Assembly (NCBI RefSeq): GCF_040807025.1
Contig: NC_090945.1
Span: forward strand, 71,869,088-71,933,087
DNA length: 64,000 nt
From: Struthio camelus
Lineage: Eukaryota; Chordata; Aves; Struthioniformes; Struthionidae
Reading direction: 5' to 3'
The position numbers and the translations under genes are program-made. Positions within the stretch are counted from its first letter, which is position 1; each line of letters begins with the position of its first letter. This document shows positions 1-13,288 of this stretch, piece after piece. Below the pieces are notes generated by a model that saw only the letters and a list, made by a program, of their open reading frames with translations, did no database searches and was not told the origin of the DNA.

Positions 1-771
1 AAATTTGAGGGTTTCATTTAAACAACAGTTTATAAGTAGCTTTAAAGATTACTTTGAGCAGATTTCTATATAGAAATCTTTTGCTCTTGCTAAAGAATCT
101 AAAAAAGCCCCAGGCAGTCTCTTTTGTTGCCTGAAGATGTCAGATAAAAGTCATCCAAGCTGGAGAATGCCTTCTCCTGCTCCTCTGTGTACACAGAGCC
201 CAGAGTTTCCACATGAGCTACCGAAGTGGCAGCTTGTGGCTCTGACCATGGGCACAGCAGCAGCCACTGCAACCACTGCTGCTGTGGCGCTGTGGTGTGT
301 CTATGAGCATAGTACCTGATGAAACACAATCAAACTTCCCAAACAACTATGTTCAGGATCTCTTCACCTTAAAATACGCAATCTCACACTAAAATCTCAC
401 CCGACCTTTGTTACGTGGCTGTATTGCTTTACACAGCCAAGAGTGATTCAGAGGTTCCAAAGTGTTATAAAAAAACCTCAAAACTTGTATCATGATTAGG
501 ATCACTCTTCTCAGTAGAACAGCTCCTTTGCAAGTTTCCAGATGAAACCCAGGCCTCAGAATCAATGCAAAATAAAGTGTCCTGGACCTTCAAGTTCTTG
601 GTTTTATTAACTGAATGGTTCTGTTATGAAGAACACCAGTCTTTACCTGTCACTCTTTAAATCAGGGCATGTCAACACCTGACGTTTCAATATGGTGAAA
701 TGCAAATTTAAAGAGGAATAGATATTCTTGAATAATCCCCTGCTCAGGCATGCCTTCAGACTAAGAATGAA

Positions 772-791
772 GCATGCCTGCTCAGGCATGC
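772..791. repeat. Short inverted repeat GCATGCCT / AGGCATGC
   Basis: Perfect 8-base arms around a 4-base loop. A related self-complementary AGGCATGCCT occurs at 747-756, and CTGCTCAGGCATGC is shared by both places (about 40 bases apart), so the motif is also a direct repeat. No function is evident. Confidence 0.8.
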
Positions 792-3700
792 ACCACTTCT
801 TTAAGAAATGTGATAGAATGATTTGTGTTAGTTGGTCTGGAATTTGGATTACTAAACATCAGATGCTACCTAAGATTAACCATCTACACCTTACAAATCC
901 GTATGCTAAACTTCAGCTAGCAACAACATGAAACAGTTAGTGACTTTCCCAATTGGAATTTACGTCTTTGCTGTTCTATAGCCCCCATTGGACAAACATA
1001 TGGGTAGTGATGCTTTTTCTTTTGTTCAACTATGTGTTCTTTGAAGACAATGCTTCCATGTATCCACACCATGCCTATTGTAAAAACAATGGGTACCAGC
1101 ACCATTGAATTCTACTTAGTCATATCCAAACACTTTAAAGATTTTTTTAAAAGCAAAACAAATACAGTTTTTAGACTGCAAAAATTTTAGCCACATGGCC
1201 ACATGAAGCCAGTATTCATGTCTTGTCCATCCAAATCACAGAGGAGGCCCATTACGCCTGCATCATTATTATCAGTGTCATATTACAGATAGTCAGCATG
1301 AGGTAAGATTTTACCACTTCTCAGCTGGTCTAACCACTTATGTTAGCATATGATATGAAAGTGAAGCATGCCATTTGATCAAGTGATCTGATGGGGGTCA
1401 CTCACTGACTCATGTCATAAACCAACTGGAGACCATGTTAGCTGCCTAGATGTGAGAGCTTACTGGAAATGTTAGCACATTATTCAAAACACTTGCAAAC
1501 TATGCAAATTAATGCTAGAACTTCATTTCTATGGATGACTTGAAGGGAGTTGCTTGGCAAGTTTTCTGATTTTCCTTAGTCTTCAAGTCAGTCCAAGTGT
1601 ATTTGCAGAAGCAGCAGCAAAGTCCTCCAAGTACCTAAAATTCTTATTCGGGCACGTCACTAGTACAGAGTCACTAGCACAGCAGAGTTCCTGCAAATCC
1701 GTCTGTTAACCTTAGACTTCATATGTAGCTTGCTAAAGTTATTAGCTTCATGCAGTCTGAAAGTAAATTGCGATGCTAGCATTTAGGTTGCAGGTCATCT
1801 TGCCCAGCTTTGGTATAGAAAACAAAATAAACAGGATAGAACAGAAGACACTTCAGACTGCTACAGGGCAGTATGGTAGAACATCATTGGCCTTTATTTG
1901 CTTTCCATCATGGCTGCTTGTCAAAATCAATAGAAACTACTTGGATAGCCAAGTCTTTTCCATAAGGCTCTAAATTACCTCACCATGCCAAAGGTTTTTA
2001 TCAAATTAATTAAAACTGCATAAAGGTCAAGATTTGCTCTTAACATTGATTTGTCAAGCGGTGAAAACTATTTCAACTCTTTCACAGCTTTCTTTGAATA
2101 CGCAGTTGTGATCCATCTGATCTACAAAATGTCACAACAGTCACTTGAGGAAAATCTGAAGAGGATTTTGCCAGCCATGATCAACAGAAGTATTCCCTTA
2201 AAGGTATTATATTCTGAAATTCATAAATACCTAATAAAAAGGAAGAGTTAGAAATGTGACCAAAGTGAAACATAAATCCTAAGCCACCTTCTTTCATTAA
2301 ATAATGGAACCAAGAGAGTTATTTTATTTTATTTTTAAATATCAACCTTTTCTTATCTATAATGGTTTCTATTTTAAATTCAGTATCCTTCTGACATAAC
2401 CAAGTAGTGTTTTGCAGTAGATACACCATGGGCTGCATTTCAGAGATCTGATTATTAGCCTTTATTTATCTTCTCTTTGTGTAGCTTGGCCAGTTTTCAA
2501 AAATAATGCTGACTGGTCACCATTTTTGCCTTCTCTGGGGAGATTTTAGAGAGGCCAAAAGGTTTGAGTAGGTCTGAATGAAAGAGATGTTTTTAAGCAA
2601 ATTTTCTCCAGCTAATTTGCCATACTTATATAACCTGTGAAGTAGCATTAAACAATTGGAGCATACGTAATATGACATATCTCTTCCAAGCTTTTGAAAT
2701 GATTCTACTTTAGGGAAAGGTAATATAAAGATCACGGCAATAGTTTCATTTTTAAAGGTGTGAAAAAGTTAGTTCAGATAAAGGATGGATATATAAATCA
2801 GTCTCCAAATGAAATAACCAGTTTAATTCCATGCTTGCCTTTAAATATACGTATAATTTAATTGACCTGAAGGGTACTTGAAAATCCTATGAAAGACATA
2901 AAAAAATTTTTAATTTGGCCAAAGAGAAATAGGAAGACTGAGATGCTATAGCTTAAATGTCACGTCCACATCTGGTGAAGAGGAGACTGAATTTCAGCAT
3001 ACATTCTGAAAATTCTCTGCAGGTGGATCTCATCACCCACACAAGTGAGTGTATCCTGAGCTACAGAGCCAGTCTTTCTCTATGCTCTTAATTAGTGAAT
3101 ACTTACTCCTTCCATGTAAAGTAACACAGTGTCAACAAGAGGGATTGAAAGAATCTCTGTCACAGAATAGACTAAGACACATTTGGGATCATTTGTGAGT
3201 TTAAATCCTTTCAGGGAGAATAGGACTCTGTCACCATGTGGGGACGTCCATAGTGCTCCCGGGCAAAAGGCAGGAAGAGAGGGTTGCAGCCCTGCAGTCG
3301 CCATCATTCTTGTGAAGTGTAGGCAACTGATGATTTTAAGAGTAATTCCTGGTTAATAATGGATTATAGAATATCCCCAGATCACACATAGAAGTCTAAC
3401 CCTTAGCAGAGTAAGAATGAATCCCCTCTCCTCGTCTTGGTCTTTACTGATAGATCATGTGGGTGGTTCGTTGCTCTGTGCAATTGCAATTCTTTCCATT
3501 CCTTAGAAAGGAGCCTAACTGAAGACTGAGTACCATTCTACGGTGAGGTGACTAAAAGGAGATGCTACAATGCTAATCTTTGTGGATTTAACCTGTTGCC
3601 GTTAGGCCATTAAGGGATACGTGCATAAGATGTTGCTTATACTGAGCTTCATACCCAACCATAATGGGACCATTAGCCCTATCTATGTTGCTCAGCCACT

Positions 3701-6700
3701 TCCTGTAAAACAAGCCTCAGCAAGATCAGTGTTGTCAGTGTTGGGTCTTCAGTCTGTGAACTAAGTCTTTTTTAACTATGGTGCAGTACACACCTACAAC
3801 AGAGTCAATATGCACCATAAATATCACAGCCATAAAAACATGCTTGGCTGAATCCAGTCATGGCATATTGAGCACAGAACGTGCAGAATTCAATCAAGCG
3901 TTGTCCCACTTGCCCCAAGAGTTAATTTAGCCTGCTATGTTTCTTGTCCTGTTAACATTTATTTGCACCTAATAAGGCATGAAATCATTATTTGTGGTAT
4001 ATATCCTAACCTTTAATCCCATGGTGTCATATTTTAATTGGACACAAAGAGTATCTAAATGGCTCTAATGCCCTCAGGATGTGGCTATCCAGTAATAATC
4101 ACAACCCTTGAAGTTCCCTTATTACTTTTATTAAAATAAAATCCTTTGTGATTGAAATGCTATGTATTTTCTAAATTGCATCAAAATGAATCTGATAGTT
4201 TAAAAGAATAGATTGCAAATTTAGTTCACACAAGACTGCCCGTAAGCACTAACTTATGCACCTTTCACATTCCAAATCCCTTAGCTATAAAGTGATAACA
4301 CTTCAAACATTCAAGAAATGTGGCTAAGGGCATCACATCTTTATAGACCCCGAGAGGGGTGGGCAGGGCTAAGACCAATAAATATGGTTGGAGACGTCAG
4401 ACTTTGTTTTATATTGTAGAACATGTGATCAGCCAGAAACAAAGCACCACTTGCTGTCACCTACTGCGCCCCAGTTGATTAAGTCATTGCATGCTAATCA
4501 TGAAGAAAAGGAATTGCAGAAGAGAAGATATCACTCATGTTTCAGTTTAGTCCCTCGGGCTACATCTATGCCAGTAAATGAAAAGGGGCTGCGCCCATTT
4601 TCTGAATTTGAGTACACGAGGCAACGGCTCAGCTCACAGCCATAGAGCTGAACCCCCTCCTCCCTACCCTCACACCCTAAACAGGTAGATCTTGTCAGTC
4701 TTGGCTTGTGCTGCCTCCTCACCCCATGCAGGCCCTGCCTGGGGGTGCCCTGGGTGGCACGCCAAGGCAGCACGCTTGATCTGACGTTGGACAAGAGCGT
4801 GCCATTGTCTCAGCCCTTCTGCTCACTAGATAGACATTGCATGGGCATTGGCTGAGAGAGCACAGGGAGTCTCCTTGTTACTGGAAACAAAGCCAGCTCT
4901 GGTTGGAAGCTAGCAGCAGCAGCAGCATGGAAAACAAAACATTCAAGAAGTGAGGTCTAGCTGATGTAACGGAAATTACTGAAAAAATTTAAGTAGATAG
5001 AAAATAAAGAACTTTGCTAGAACATATGAGGACATCAATACTAATTCAGAATGCTTTCCTTAAGGTAAAGGGGAAACACCAGGATACCTTTTAAGATCCC
5101 CATTTTCTTTTTCCTGTGTTGATAAAGATAGCTCAGAGAGCAGATAAAGCCGCGGAAGAGCCTGCTCATCCAAAGGCACCCCTTCCTGGAGGGTACTTTG
5201 CCCCTCTGTGCTGATTGCAGCACACCAATTCCTGACAACCTTTTAACAGGCAAGGCAGGAGGGAAGGTGGTATTTTGTTATAGACCTTTATAAGGTACTA
5301 AAATGTAAATTTAAAATGCTCATTACACTTGAGTAGCTCCACTCTACTTAAATATTGGCTCCAGGTTTACTTCATTATCCTCTCACCAGTAATTAAACTA
5401 CCTAGGGACAATCAGCAAATAGTAAAATGCTGTGGTGGAGGAAATTAGTTTAGACGACAAAGCATTCATTGAAATTATTGTACGAAATAGAAGAAAGCAA
5501 GAGCATATAAAAGATATTTAGCTATCTCTAGATAAATGCTATCCAAGGGCTGTAATATTTCCTCTACACGAAATATATAAATTGAGGGTTGTGGAAGTCC
5601 CTACTCATTTCTCTTCAATGCAGTTTATTAGGTAAATGCTAGCTTTTCATCCTCAGTAATGCATGATCAATGGACTGGTCATTTTCTTCACTTTCAGACA
5701 TTTGCAAACCAAAAAAGAGTGTGAAAGTCAGGATCAAGGCAATGACTGAATGAGGCGTAAGTCTTCTTTCCACCTCTTTCTTCCAACTCAGTGACTGAAG
5801 AATAGAAAGATATAAATGCAGGGAATGAGCTGATTTCTCCTACCTTGAGGTGGAAACAAGCAAGCGGTTGGAGTCAGGTTGTCCTGGAAAGGAGGCCAGG
5901 AGCCTGGCTAGGCTCTTTTTTCCATCTGTTGCTTGTGTTATGCCTGGTGTGGGGAGGCTGCAGCTTTCTCTTGCATCGGGAAATCTTCTAACCCAGAGTC
6001 TCAGGCAGGGCAGGGTGTGTCAATGACTGGGCCAAGTGACTGTGGTTGAGAAAAAGAGAAACGGAACATATGCATTGGCTTTGCATCCTAAACTCTGAGA
6101 AAAAGGAGGAAGGTAGAAGCATTTGAGAGGAGGAAAAGCAGAAGACAGGAGAAGATTTTATTTCATGCAGCAGCAATAACTCCTATAGTTAAATGATCTT
6201 TGTTCACTTCTCTGAAGTAGATTAGAAGATGAGTGACACATAGGAGATACAAAACCTAGCGCTTGATTGCTCCTTCTTATCTGCCCTGCAAATACTGATG
6301 TAAAGTCCATGGCAGTTAATGGATTCCTACAGATGTGAGAGAAAAATCAGCCATCAGAAGGCAAACAGGATTTCCAGAGGCAAAAGCCTTAGCCCATGAG
6401 GCGGTTACAGAAAAGGAACAACAACTCACACCCTTTTAAAGCTCTCTAGTGCTTGGCACAGATGACGTACCACAGAAGTAACTGAGTACCTTCATTATAC
6501 AATTTACAGAAAATTGCACTCTGGACCTCAAAAGCAAAATCAAACGCTGTTAGATGTTTTCACTAAGTCATCAGTTATAGAGAGTAGCTGTGAGTGATTG
6601 GTGTTGGTAAAAATGATGTCAATGTCTGACACCACTGGAAAAGAAAAAGACAGAAACTCTTCTCTGTGTGACTCTTAAACACTAATACAATTTTTTTCCA

Positions 6701-9700
6701 CAGAAAACACAGCCATGTCCCAAAAGCTGAATTTGTTCACTTTCGCACTGTTACAGGCAAATTGAAGACAGCTGGCTTTACTCACCTGTGATTTTTCTTC
6801 TTGATTGATTAGTTTCTCCATTTCAGATTTTAGTGGAAGGTGATGCAAATATTGCAGCCAAGTTGCTAACAATGTAATTGTGACTTTATTATTGTTCTAG
6901 TACTGTACAGCCTTAACTTTTTACCACATTACTCAAGTGAATCTATGTGAAAACAAATGTATCCATAGCAGGGCATGAAGACCAATCTGGGTTTAGTAGC
7001 TGTCTGATTTAATATACTAGCGCTTTAAAACAGAGAAGAGCTTAATAGGAAGTCAGCTATTTCCCTGCAAAAATATATATAAATCTCTGTTTATATTCTC
7101 TACTATTCTGATGGTATTGCCGTCGCTCCAATTTTATTATAAGCTAAAGGTATTTGGTGTATTTCTAAAACCCACAACTCTTGAAGTCGGGTAATTGTAA
7201 CTTTTTTTGTTGTTGTTTTAGTAAGTCTTATACCCTCAACAGTGCAGTGAAAACTTTGCAGATGTGAATTCTAAAAGCTCAAAACCCAAAAAGTAAATGC
7301 AAGAGCATAACATGTGTGAGGCTCTTTAAAATATTCTTTCAGTCCTCCTTTATGATACTTACAGAGTTTGGCTTTTTATTTTTGTAAGGCAAGGGTAGGC
7401 AAGGCTGAATATGCCAGTACCACTAACGTTGACAGGCAACTCACAGCCATAGCATAGAAAATACATACTATGCCTGGGATATTCCCTTTTGCAAAGGCTT
7501 GTGTCCTATGAACTCTGTCAATGCACTTAATTAAGGGTGTTTCAAAAGTTACCTGAAAGAGACTGACCTAAATTACACGTATTTCATGATCAGGGCTTGA
7601 GAACAAAGGCAATTTGTGAGAAAACATTATTTTAGAAACTTGACATAGTTTTCCTTATCTGTTTTCTCAGGGCTATCTATGTATAGAGGAAGCTGCTTTA
7701 TTTTTTTGTAAAAATAATGGCATTCTAAATTGAATGGATTTTGGTGATTTAAAGAAAAAGAAAAATATGCTGAGTTATTCTCTAAACTGAGAAGAAGTAA
7801 GACATTTTCCAATACTGGGTAAAAAAATCATTGAAATCTGGATGATCTACACTTTAGAACTTCAGAAGTGGCATTTAACATGGCATATGAATTTTTAAAT
7901 AAATATTAGTAACAGTGTGATTATTTTTCTCAGTCAAATGTCGTAAGTGGAAGTTTACTAAAAAATTTAAGTACACCTTCAAAAATGATCTCTCATAAAA
8001 CTGCCAGAAGGTTGCAAGCAGAATCCTTGCATCCTGCATTACACAAGTTGAAATGCTATTTCGGATAACGATGTAACAGTAAATATTTTCTCTGAAAAAG
8101 GATGATTAACAGATATGTTACAAACTGTATCAGTTTAAGTTCTCTGAAGAAATGTTTTATGAAAATGCTCTAGGTGGAAACTGTTCTTTGACTGACAATA
8201 TAAACAAGACTTCTTTTCCTGGCACTGAAAATGGAGGAAAAAAACAGTTAAAGTATGACACCTTGCTAATCTTGATGCAAGCTTTCCTAGGATAAAGTAT
8301 TAATATTGCTTTATCCAACTAATACATCATAAATTATAATTCTATCAAAGTGTGTTAGCTGGCTTACTGAAAGGCTGCTATTCATAGCAGGCAAAGTCAG
8401 TTCTTCTGCAGGAAGAATATAATTTCTTCACAAAGGGTTTTTCATTTTTTCTTTCAGTGCACTGTATTTGCAATTCTTTTACATTGATTTCTTTTTTAAT
8501 TTTTGATGTAAACAGAGTATGGAAGGCATAATGATAATCAAGATCTATTATTGCACTACAGTTAGTTTAGAAATAATAAAAAAGATAAATAATGAATAGG
8601 TTGCAAAGGCTTATCTTCCTCCCCAGTCTGCTCTATTTAGCGCTTTGTTCCACAGTTATTGGCATTTGCAATAAAATGTATCAGTAAATTTAGTCAATTA
8701 AAACTTTACTGTGATTCAACAGCAAGCTTTATCCTACTTGTGGAGCTCATCGGAACTTGGAAACTTCATTAATCTTACAAACGCACATTTCTTTCCCTTA
8801 CTAGGCTTCACATTCATAAATATAAAGCCCATGATTATAGCTATCCTTTCTTATCCTTTTCACTGCTGCCGGGCTGTGATTGTGTCTTGACAGCATTTTT
8901 AATGGATTGCCCATTCAGAAGAACAGAATATGTCCTGGGTTCCTGGAATCAGCAGCCATTCAAGAAAGCTACCAGGCATTGCTGAGGCATGGAAGGAAAC
9001 ACACACTCGAGTACCAGAACTCAATTTTCAGTCACTATCATTGGTGCAAATTCACAATAATACCAAAGAAATTATTTCAGTGTTATTCGGAAAGGCTAAT
9101 TAGGAATGAATCTAGTTCAAGCTGCTGCATATTACTCAGAGATCAGAAAACCAGGGAACTTGAAATTCAGAAGAACTCTCACTACTCAAGGAGTTTCATG
9201 ATAACAGATAGAGTAATATCACAGACATGATTAAAAATCTATGTGGCTTCTGTCTTCTCTCTGTGTAGATTTATACCCCCATTGCACACTGAACCTGGCA
9301 TCAACTGACATCCCTCCTGGACAGCCAGGTAATGCTGAGGGTCATAAGCCTGGGAGATGAGCTTACGGTTCTTCCATACTCTCAGTGAAAGGTTGAATGC
9401 ACTGTTCATGAGGGTCAGTTGCTTTGCACTGCCACTTCAGGAGAAGAGCATGGACATGGTAGTCATGGTGTGACTGGCCGACTGTGGATTCCCGTCCCAG
9501 CTTACTTCACTGTAAGAATTTGTGCCCCTTACCCTAATACCAACATCTCTAGAATGAATGGAGTCACGCTGGCAGGACAGTCCAGGAAGCTTTGCACGAT
9601 CACTAATTGTGCTCTGACAGCTCTTGGTGCCTCCTGTTTAAATGCTAGCAGCATTTTAAAAGAATTATGGAACATCTCACTTTGGCAACATTGTCAAGGA

Positions 9701-9764
9701 TGTTCTGCATTAAAAGGAGGGGTTCTCGTGCTTTAAACTATCTAGAACTAGATCTGCATAGTGA

Positions 9765-9875
9765 TTTACTTGCCTAACTCCCACTTCAGACATTTAAATG
9801 TGATTTTAGGTGCAGGTGAGATCTTTAAAATTCCTATTTATTTTCTACTTAAACTTGAAGGTGCCTAATGTCTTT
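9765..9875. repeat. Probable ancient sauropsid repeat relic
   Basis: TTGCCTAACTCCCACTTCAG (9,770-9,789), a TTTTAGGTGCAGGTGAG block, and GAAGGTGCCTAATG (9,857-9,870) follow the 'cctaactcccattgaa ... ttaggtgcctaa' pattern of a very old repeat common in reptile and bird genomes. Too diverged for a family name or strand. Confidence 0.45.
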
Positions 9876-12309
9876 TTGTACTCACATTTTTGCTCCAGGG
9901 TGCATGTAAAAAAGCCAAAGACTTGGCAGCAAAAGCACTTTACACCTTGCAGACAATTATGAATCAAGACAGATACTCTTGATATGTCCCACAAGGATCA
10001 TTTTGGTAAGTATTCTCAAGACTCATTTGTCCCACATATAAGAATAGGTCACCTTTGTGCCCATAGTTTATATCCTTCTTAGAGTGCTTACCTGGAATGT
10101 GTAATACCCAGCTTCAAATCTTTTTTTAATTTCTCCCTTCACTGCTGGGATTATTAAGCACCAGTGTATTCCTGGATTGGAAACAGCTCTTCTCCTTGAG
10201 CTGTTGCACTTCTACCTGTATAAAGAAATAAAAACTTCAGCCCTCTGGCCATAGAAGTAACTGCTGGAAAACACTGCTGAAAGTCCCAGGCTCCCATTTC
10301 TGAACCTCCTGACTTCTTCTGGCTGATGTAATTGATGATGGACCTGCAAACAGAGAATAGCCCTGCTTCAGCTTGCTTTTGCCAGTTCTCTGACACATAC
10401 CCAATAAGAGGAGCTCGAGTGGAGGTCCTTGGTCAATTTTACCTCGGGTAGGGAAGGCAGTGTATCAGAGACCCAGATCTGAGCCCTTTGGTAACACTTG
10501 CATAACTGCATGACAAAGGAAGGTTGATGCCACAGACAAAGAAATCCCTTATAGATAGCTAGTTACTGAAATCAATGTGCGTAAGGGTCAGCAGTGCCTG
10601 CATGCTTGCAGTTGGCTCTTGAAGGCATATCTGTGAAAGCCTGAGAAGTAAGATATCTCTGGATTTATTTTTCAGATAGATACTAGAGGAAAGCATTTGC
10701 CTATGGATGAAAGAACTCCATTTGAACAAAATTGGTCCATTTATAAATAACCTATATCTTCTGGTAAAGTGGCTAGACTACTACTTATATTTCTTTACTG
10801 AAGTAAATCTCATCTCCACGAGAAAAAGGGAGCTGTGTACCCGGCTTAAAAGCAGAAATAATGTTTCTTACAAGTAGAAGGCCTCACACTTCTTATAATC
10901 TGTAGTCGTCTTAAGTTCAGTGGCAAGATAAGAACTGGAACAGAGGAGAGGAAAGGGAGCGAAGAAATAATATTTAGAAACCAAATGTCACATTTTTCTT
11001 TGGAGGAGTCAAGAGCCTTCTAGATATTGCCTCTTTATTTTTTATTTTGATAAGCCTATAAATTCCTTGCTGGCAACAGTCTCACTCGTTATAATGTCCA
11101 GGGGCTTTCTTCACTAAATGTGACATATCTCTTACACATATAGACTTTTTCTGCTTGTTGACAATTTTTGCTGTTACTGTTAGATGAAAGTCACTCAAGG
11201 TGCAGGAACTCCTTTGGCTGATTTTTGTGGGGGATTCCAGCAGAGAGGATAATTAAGTGGGAGCTTCATTTCACTGCTTCCTTCTTGCCTTAGAGATCTC
11301 TTCCTTCAGTGCCCACTTTCTCAGCTTGCTCAGTGAAGTCATTGAATCATTATTTATGTACTGGCATGAGAAGTAAAAGTCATGGGGACACAAGATTTTG
11401 CTTCTCATTTTGAACACAGGAAGCTTCTGCATTCCGAAGTATTTTTCTCTCTTTCGTGAAAGTGCCACACATCATTTGATCTTTTAAATTAGACTTCACT
11501 TCCATAGAGAATAGATCCCTGCAATGCTTGCTAAAGTTCTGCAGTCTAAGCAGAGGGAATTGATTGTATTTTAAACCTCCCTATAAAGACAATTGCTAAG
11601 CAAGGAAGATATTGTTGTAAAGTACCAAACATAATATGCTACCTCTCTGCTATGCAGCATGAGAACAATTTCATTATGTGTCATTAAAGCTGGCTGGAAA
11701 TTTTCAGCTGCCTTAGAGTCTGCCTTCAGTGACTGGCTTTGATCTGAAATTGGAACAACACCAAATTCACACAAATATTGAAATTCTACATGAAATGGAG
11801 GGCTTCTCAGTATAGCTCCATGTGTAACAACGCATATCCATATCTATCACATACTGCACTTTTTCAGCAAAAACAACAGAGGCCTCAGGTTTTACAGGCA
11901 GGTTGGTCGTCTTGCTTACTGCATTAGATAAGGCTTTCCTCCACCTCTTTTTTAGTTCATAATGCTGCAAAATAAAGTTTCCACTGATTTGTTACTGATT
12001 TTGTTGTTTTTTGTTAAAATTGTAAAGGCAAAATAAGTGTATATGCCTTCCCTCTCCTTAGGTCTACTTAGGTCCCTCTTTTCTCTTTTCTGTCTTTCAT
12101 TCTTTCTACAGGAGGAGCTCTAGCAAAGTATTTATTCCTTCGGTTTGTTTCAGTGGTGCTAAAAGATCAGTATTTTTCTCGTCATGTAGCCTTGCTTTTA
12201 ACAGGCAGTATTCTGATTCACTCAGGTAGTGGGATATGGATTCTTCGGTAAAATAAATTTCCTTTCAGCAATTATCATGAGCTATGTTTGCTGCCAGTTC
12301 CAACACTGC

Positions 12310-12660
12310 TGTATGGAAACATCAGGCTGGCACCGGCGGGGTAGTCTTTAATCTGCCAGCGGGGAGAGCTGCTGCAGCCTGTGAGATGGGCGCTTTGTCT
12401 GCAGTTGCGGGCTGTGATTGGAGCTGTGCGCAGTCGCAGGCTGCTTCACATGAGATGCTGTTATGATGAAGCTGAAGCCTTGAGGCAGATTACGGAGAAG
12501 AGCGACTGAATGGGGTCAGGGATACTCTCCAAGGCTGCTGGGCTGCAACACGGGGAGGGGGAAGAAGACAGCAGAGGGGTGGTGCCAGGTCCTGCACAGC
12601 CTCCCCTACCACCGACCTGGCACTTGTCCACTGCTCATCTAACTCAGTACCCCGATGTGC
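12310..12660. promoter_or_regulatory. CpG-richer patch, possible promoter or decayed CpG island
   Basis: About a dozen CpG dinucleotides fall in roughly 350 bases (for example CACCGGCGGGG near 12,331, TGGGCGC, TTGCGGG, TGCGCAGTCGCAG, TTACGG and GAGCGAC), while the surrounding DNA is CpG-poor. A reverse CCAAT box is visible as TGTGATTGG (12,412-12,420). There is no TATA box or clear coding exon attached; short open frames on the + strand (12,284-12,466 and 12,510-12,701) resemble nothing I know. It could be a weak promoter, an enhancer or a methylation-spared relic. Confidence 0.25.
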
Positions 12661-13276
12661 CTCAGGCTGTTTTCCTCTGCTACAGTTCTGCTTATCAGTG
12701 AAAAGTCTTGAGCAGCAAGCTTCTGAGTATAGACGAAGAAAGCTGTTAAATTAAGATGTCATATGATTAGTTTGCACTAAATTGTGTCTCTAGCTCTGTA
12801 TTTATCCAACAAGAGACCTCTGACTTTCCAGAACACTTATTCATGAACTCTTTTTATTCCTTCTTATTGTTTATGCCAGACTGGAGCCTCACTGTGGGAA
12901 ATAGCACTGTAGTTAGTAACAAGTACAGCTGAATAAAGTATGCTGGTCTCCAATCTGAACTGAATGTGCCCATCTCCAATATTGGATTTACCCAGCTCTT
13001 GCTGCCTTTTAAAATACCAAACGGGTAGTTGAATCTATTTTATATTTATCCCAATACCCCCAGAGCCAAACAATGCACAAAACAGAAACAGGCTTTAAAA
13101 ACCTGATATCTAGAAAACAGAATCATTTGCACTTCCTTCCCGTAGTTTATATGATTTGTTACAGGTAGTAACACCTGCTGCTCTCCATCTCAATGATGAC
13201 TATACTTCAGAGATGGGTGAAGTATATTTTCTGAGCAAAACAAAGGATTTTCTCTTGGAAATGTCTGTAGGTGAGT

Positions 13277-13288
13277 GGGGGGGGGGGG
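13277..13288. repeat. Poly(G) tract, 12 bases
   Basis: An unbroken run of 12 G in AT-rich non-coding sequence. No surrounding repeat family seen. Confidence 0.95.

Noticed and set aside
8880..9736. 116- and 105-codon + strand open frames
   Set aside because: No domain, no splice or promoter context and no recognisable similarity; lengths are within what chance gives in 64 kb.
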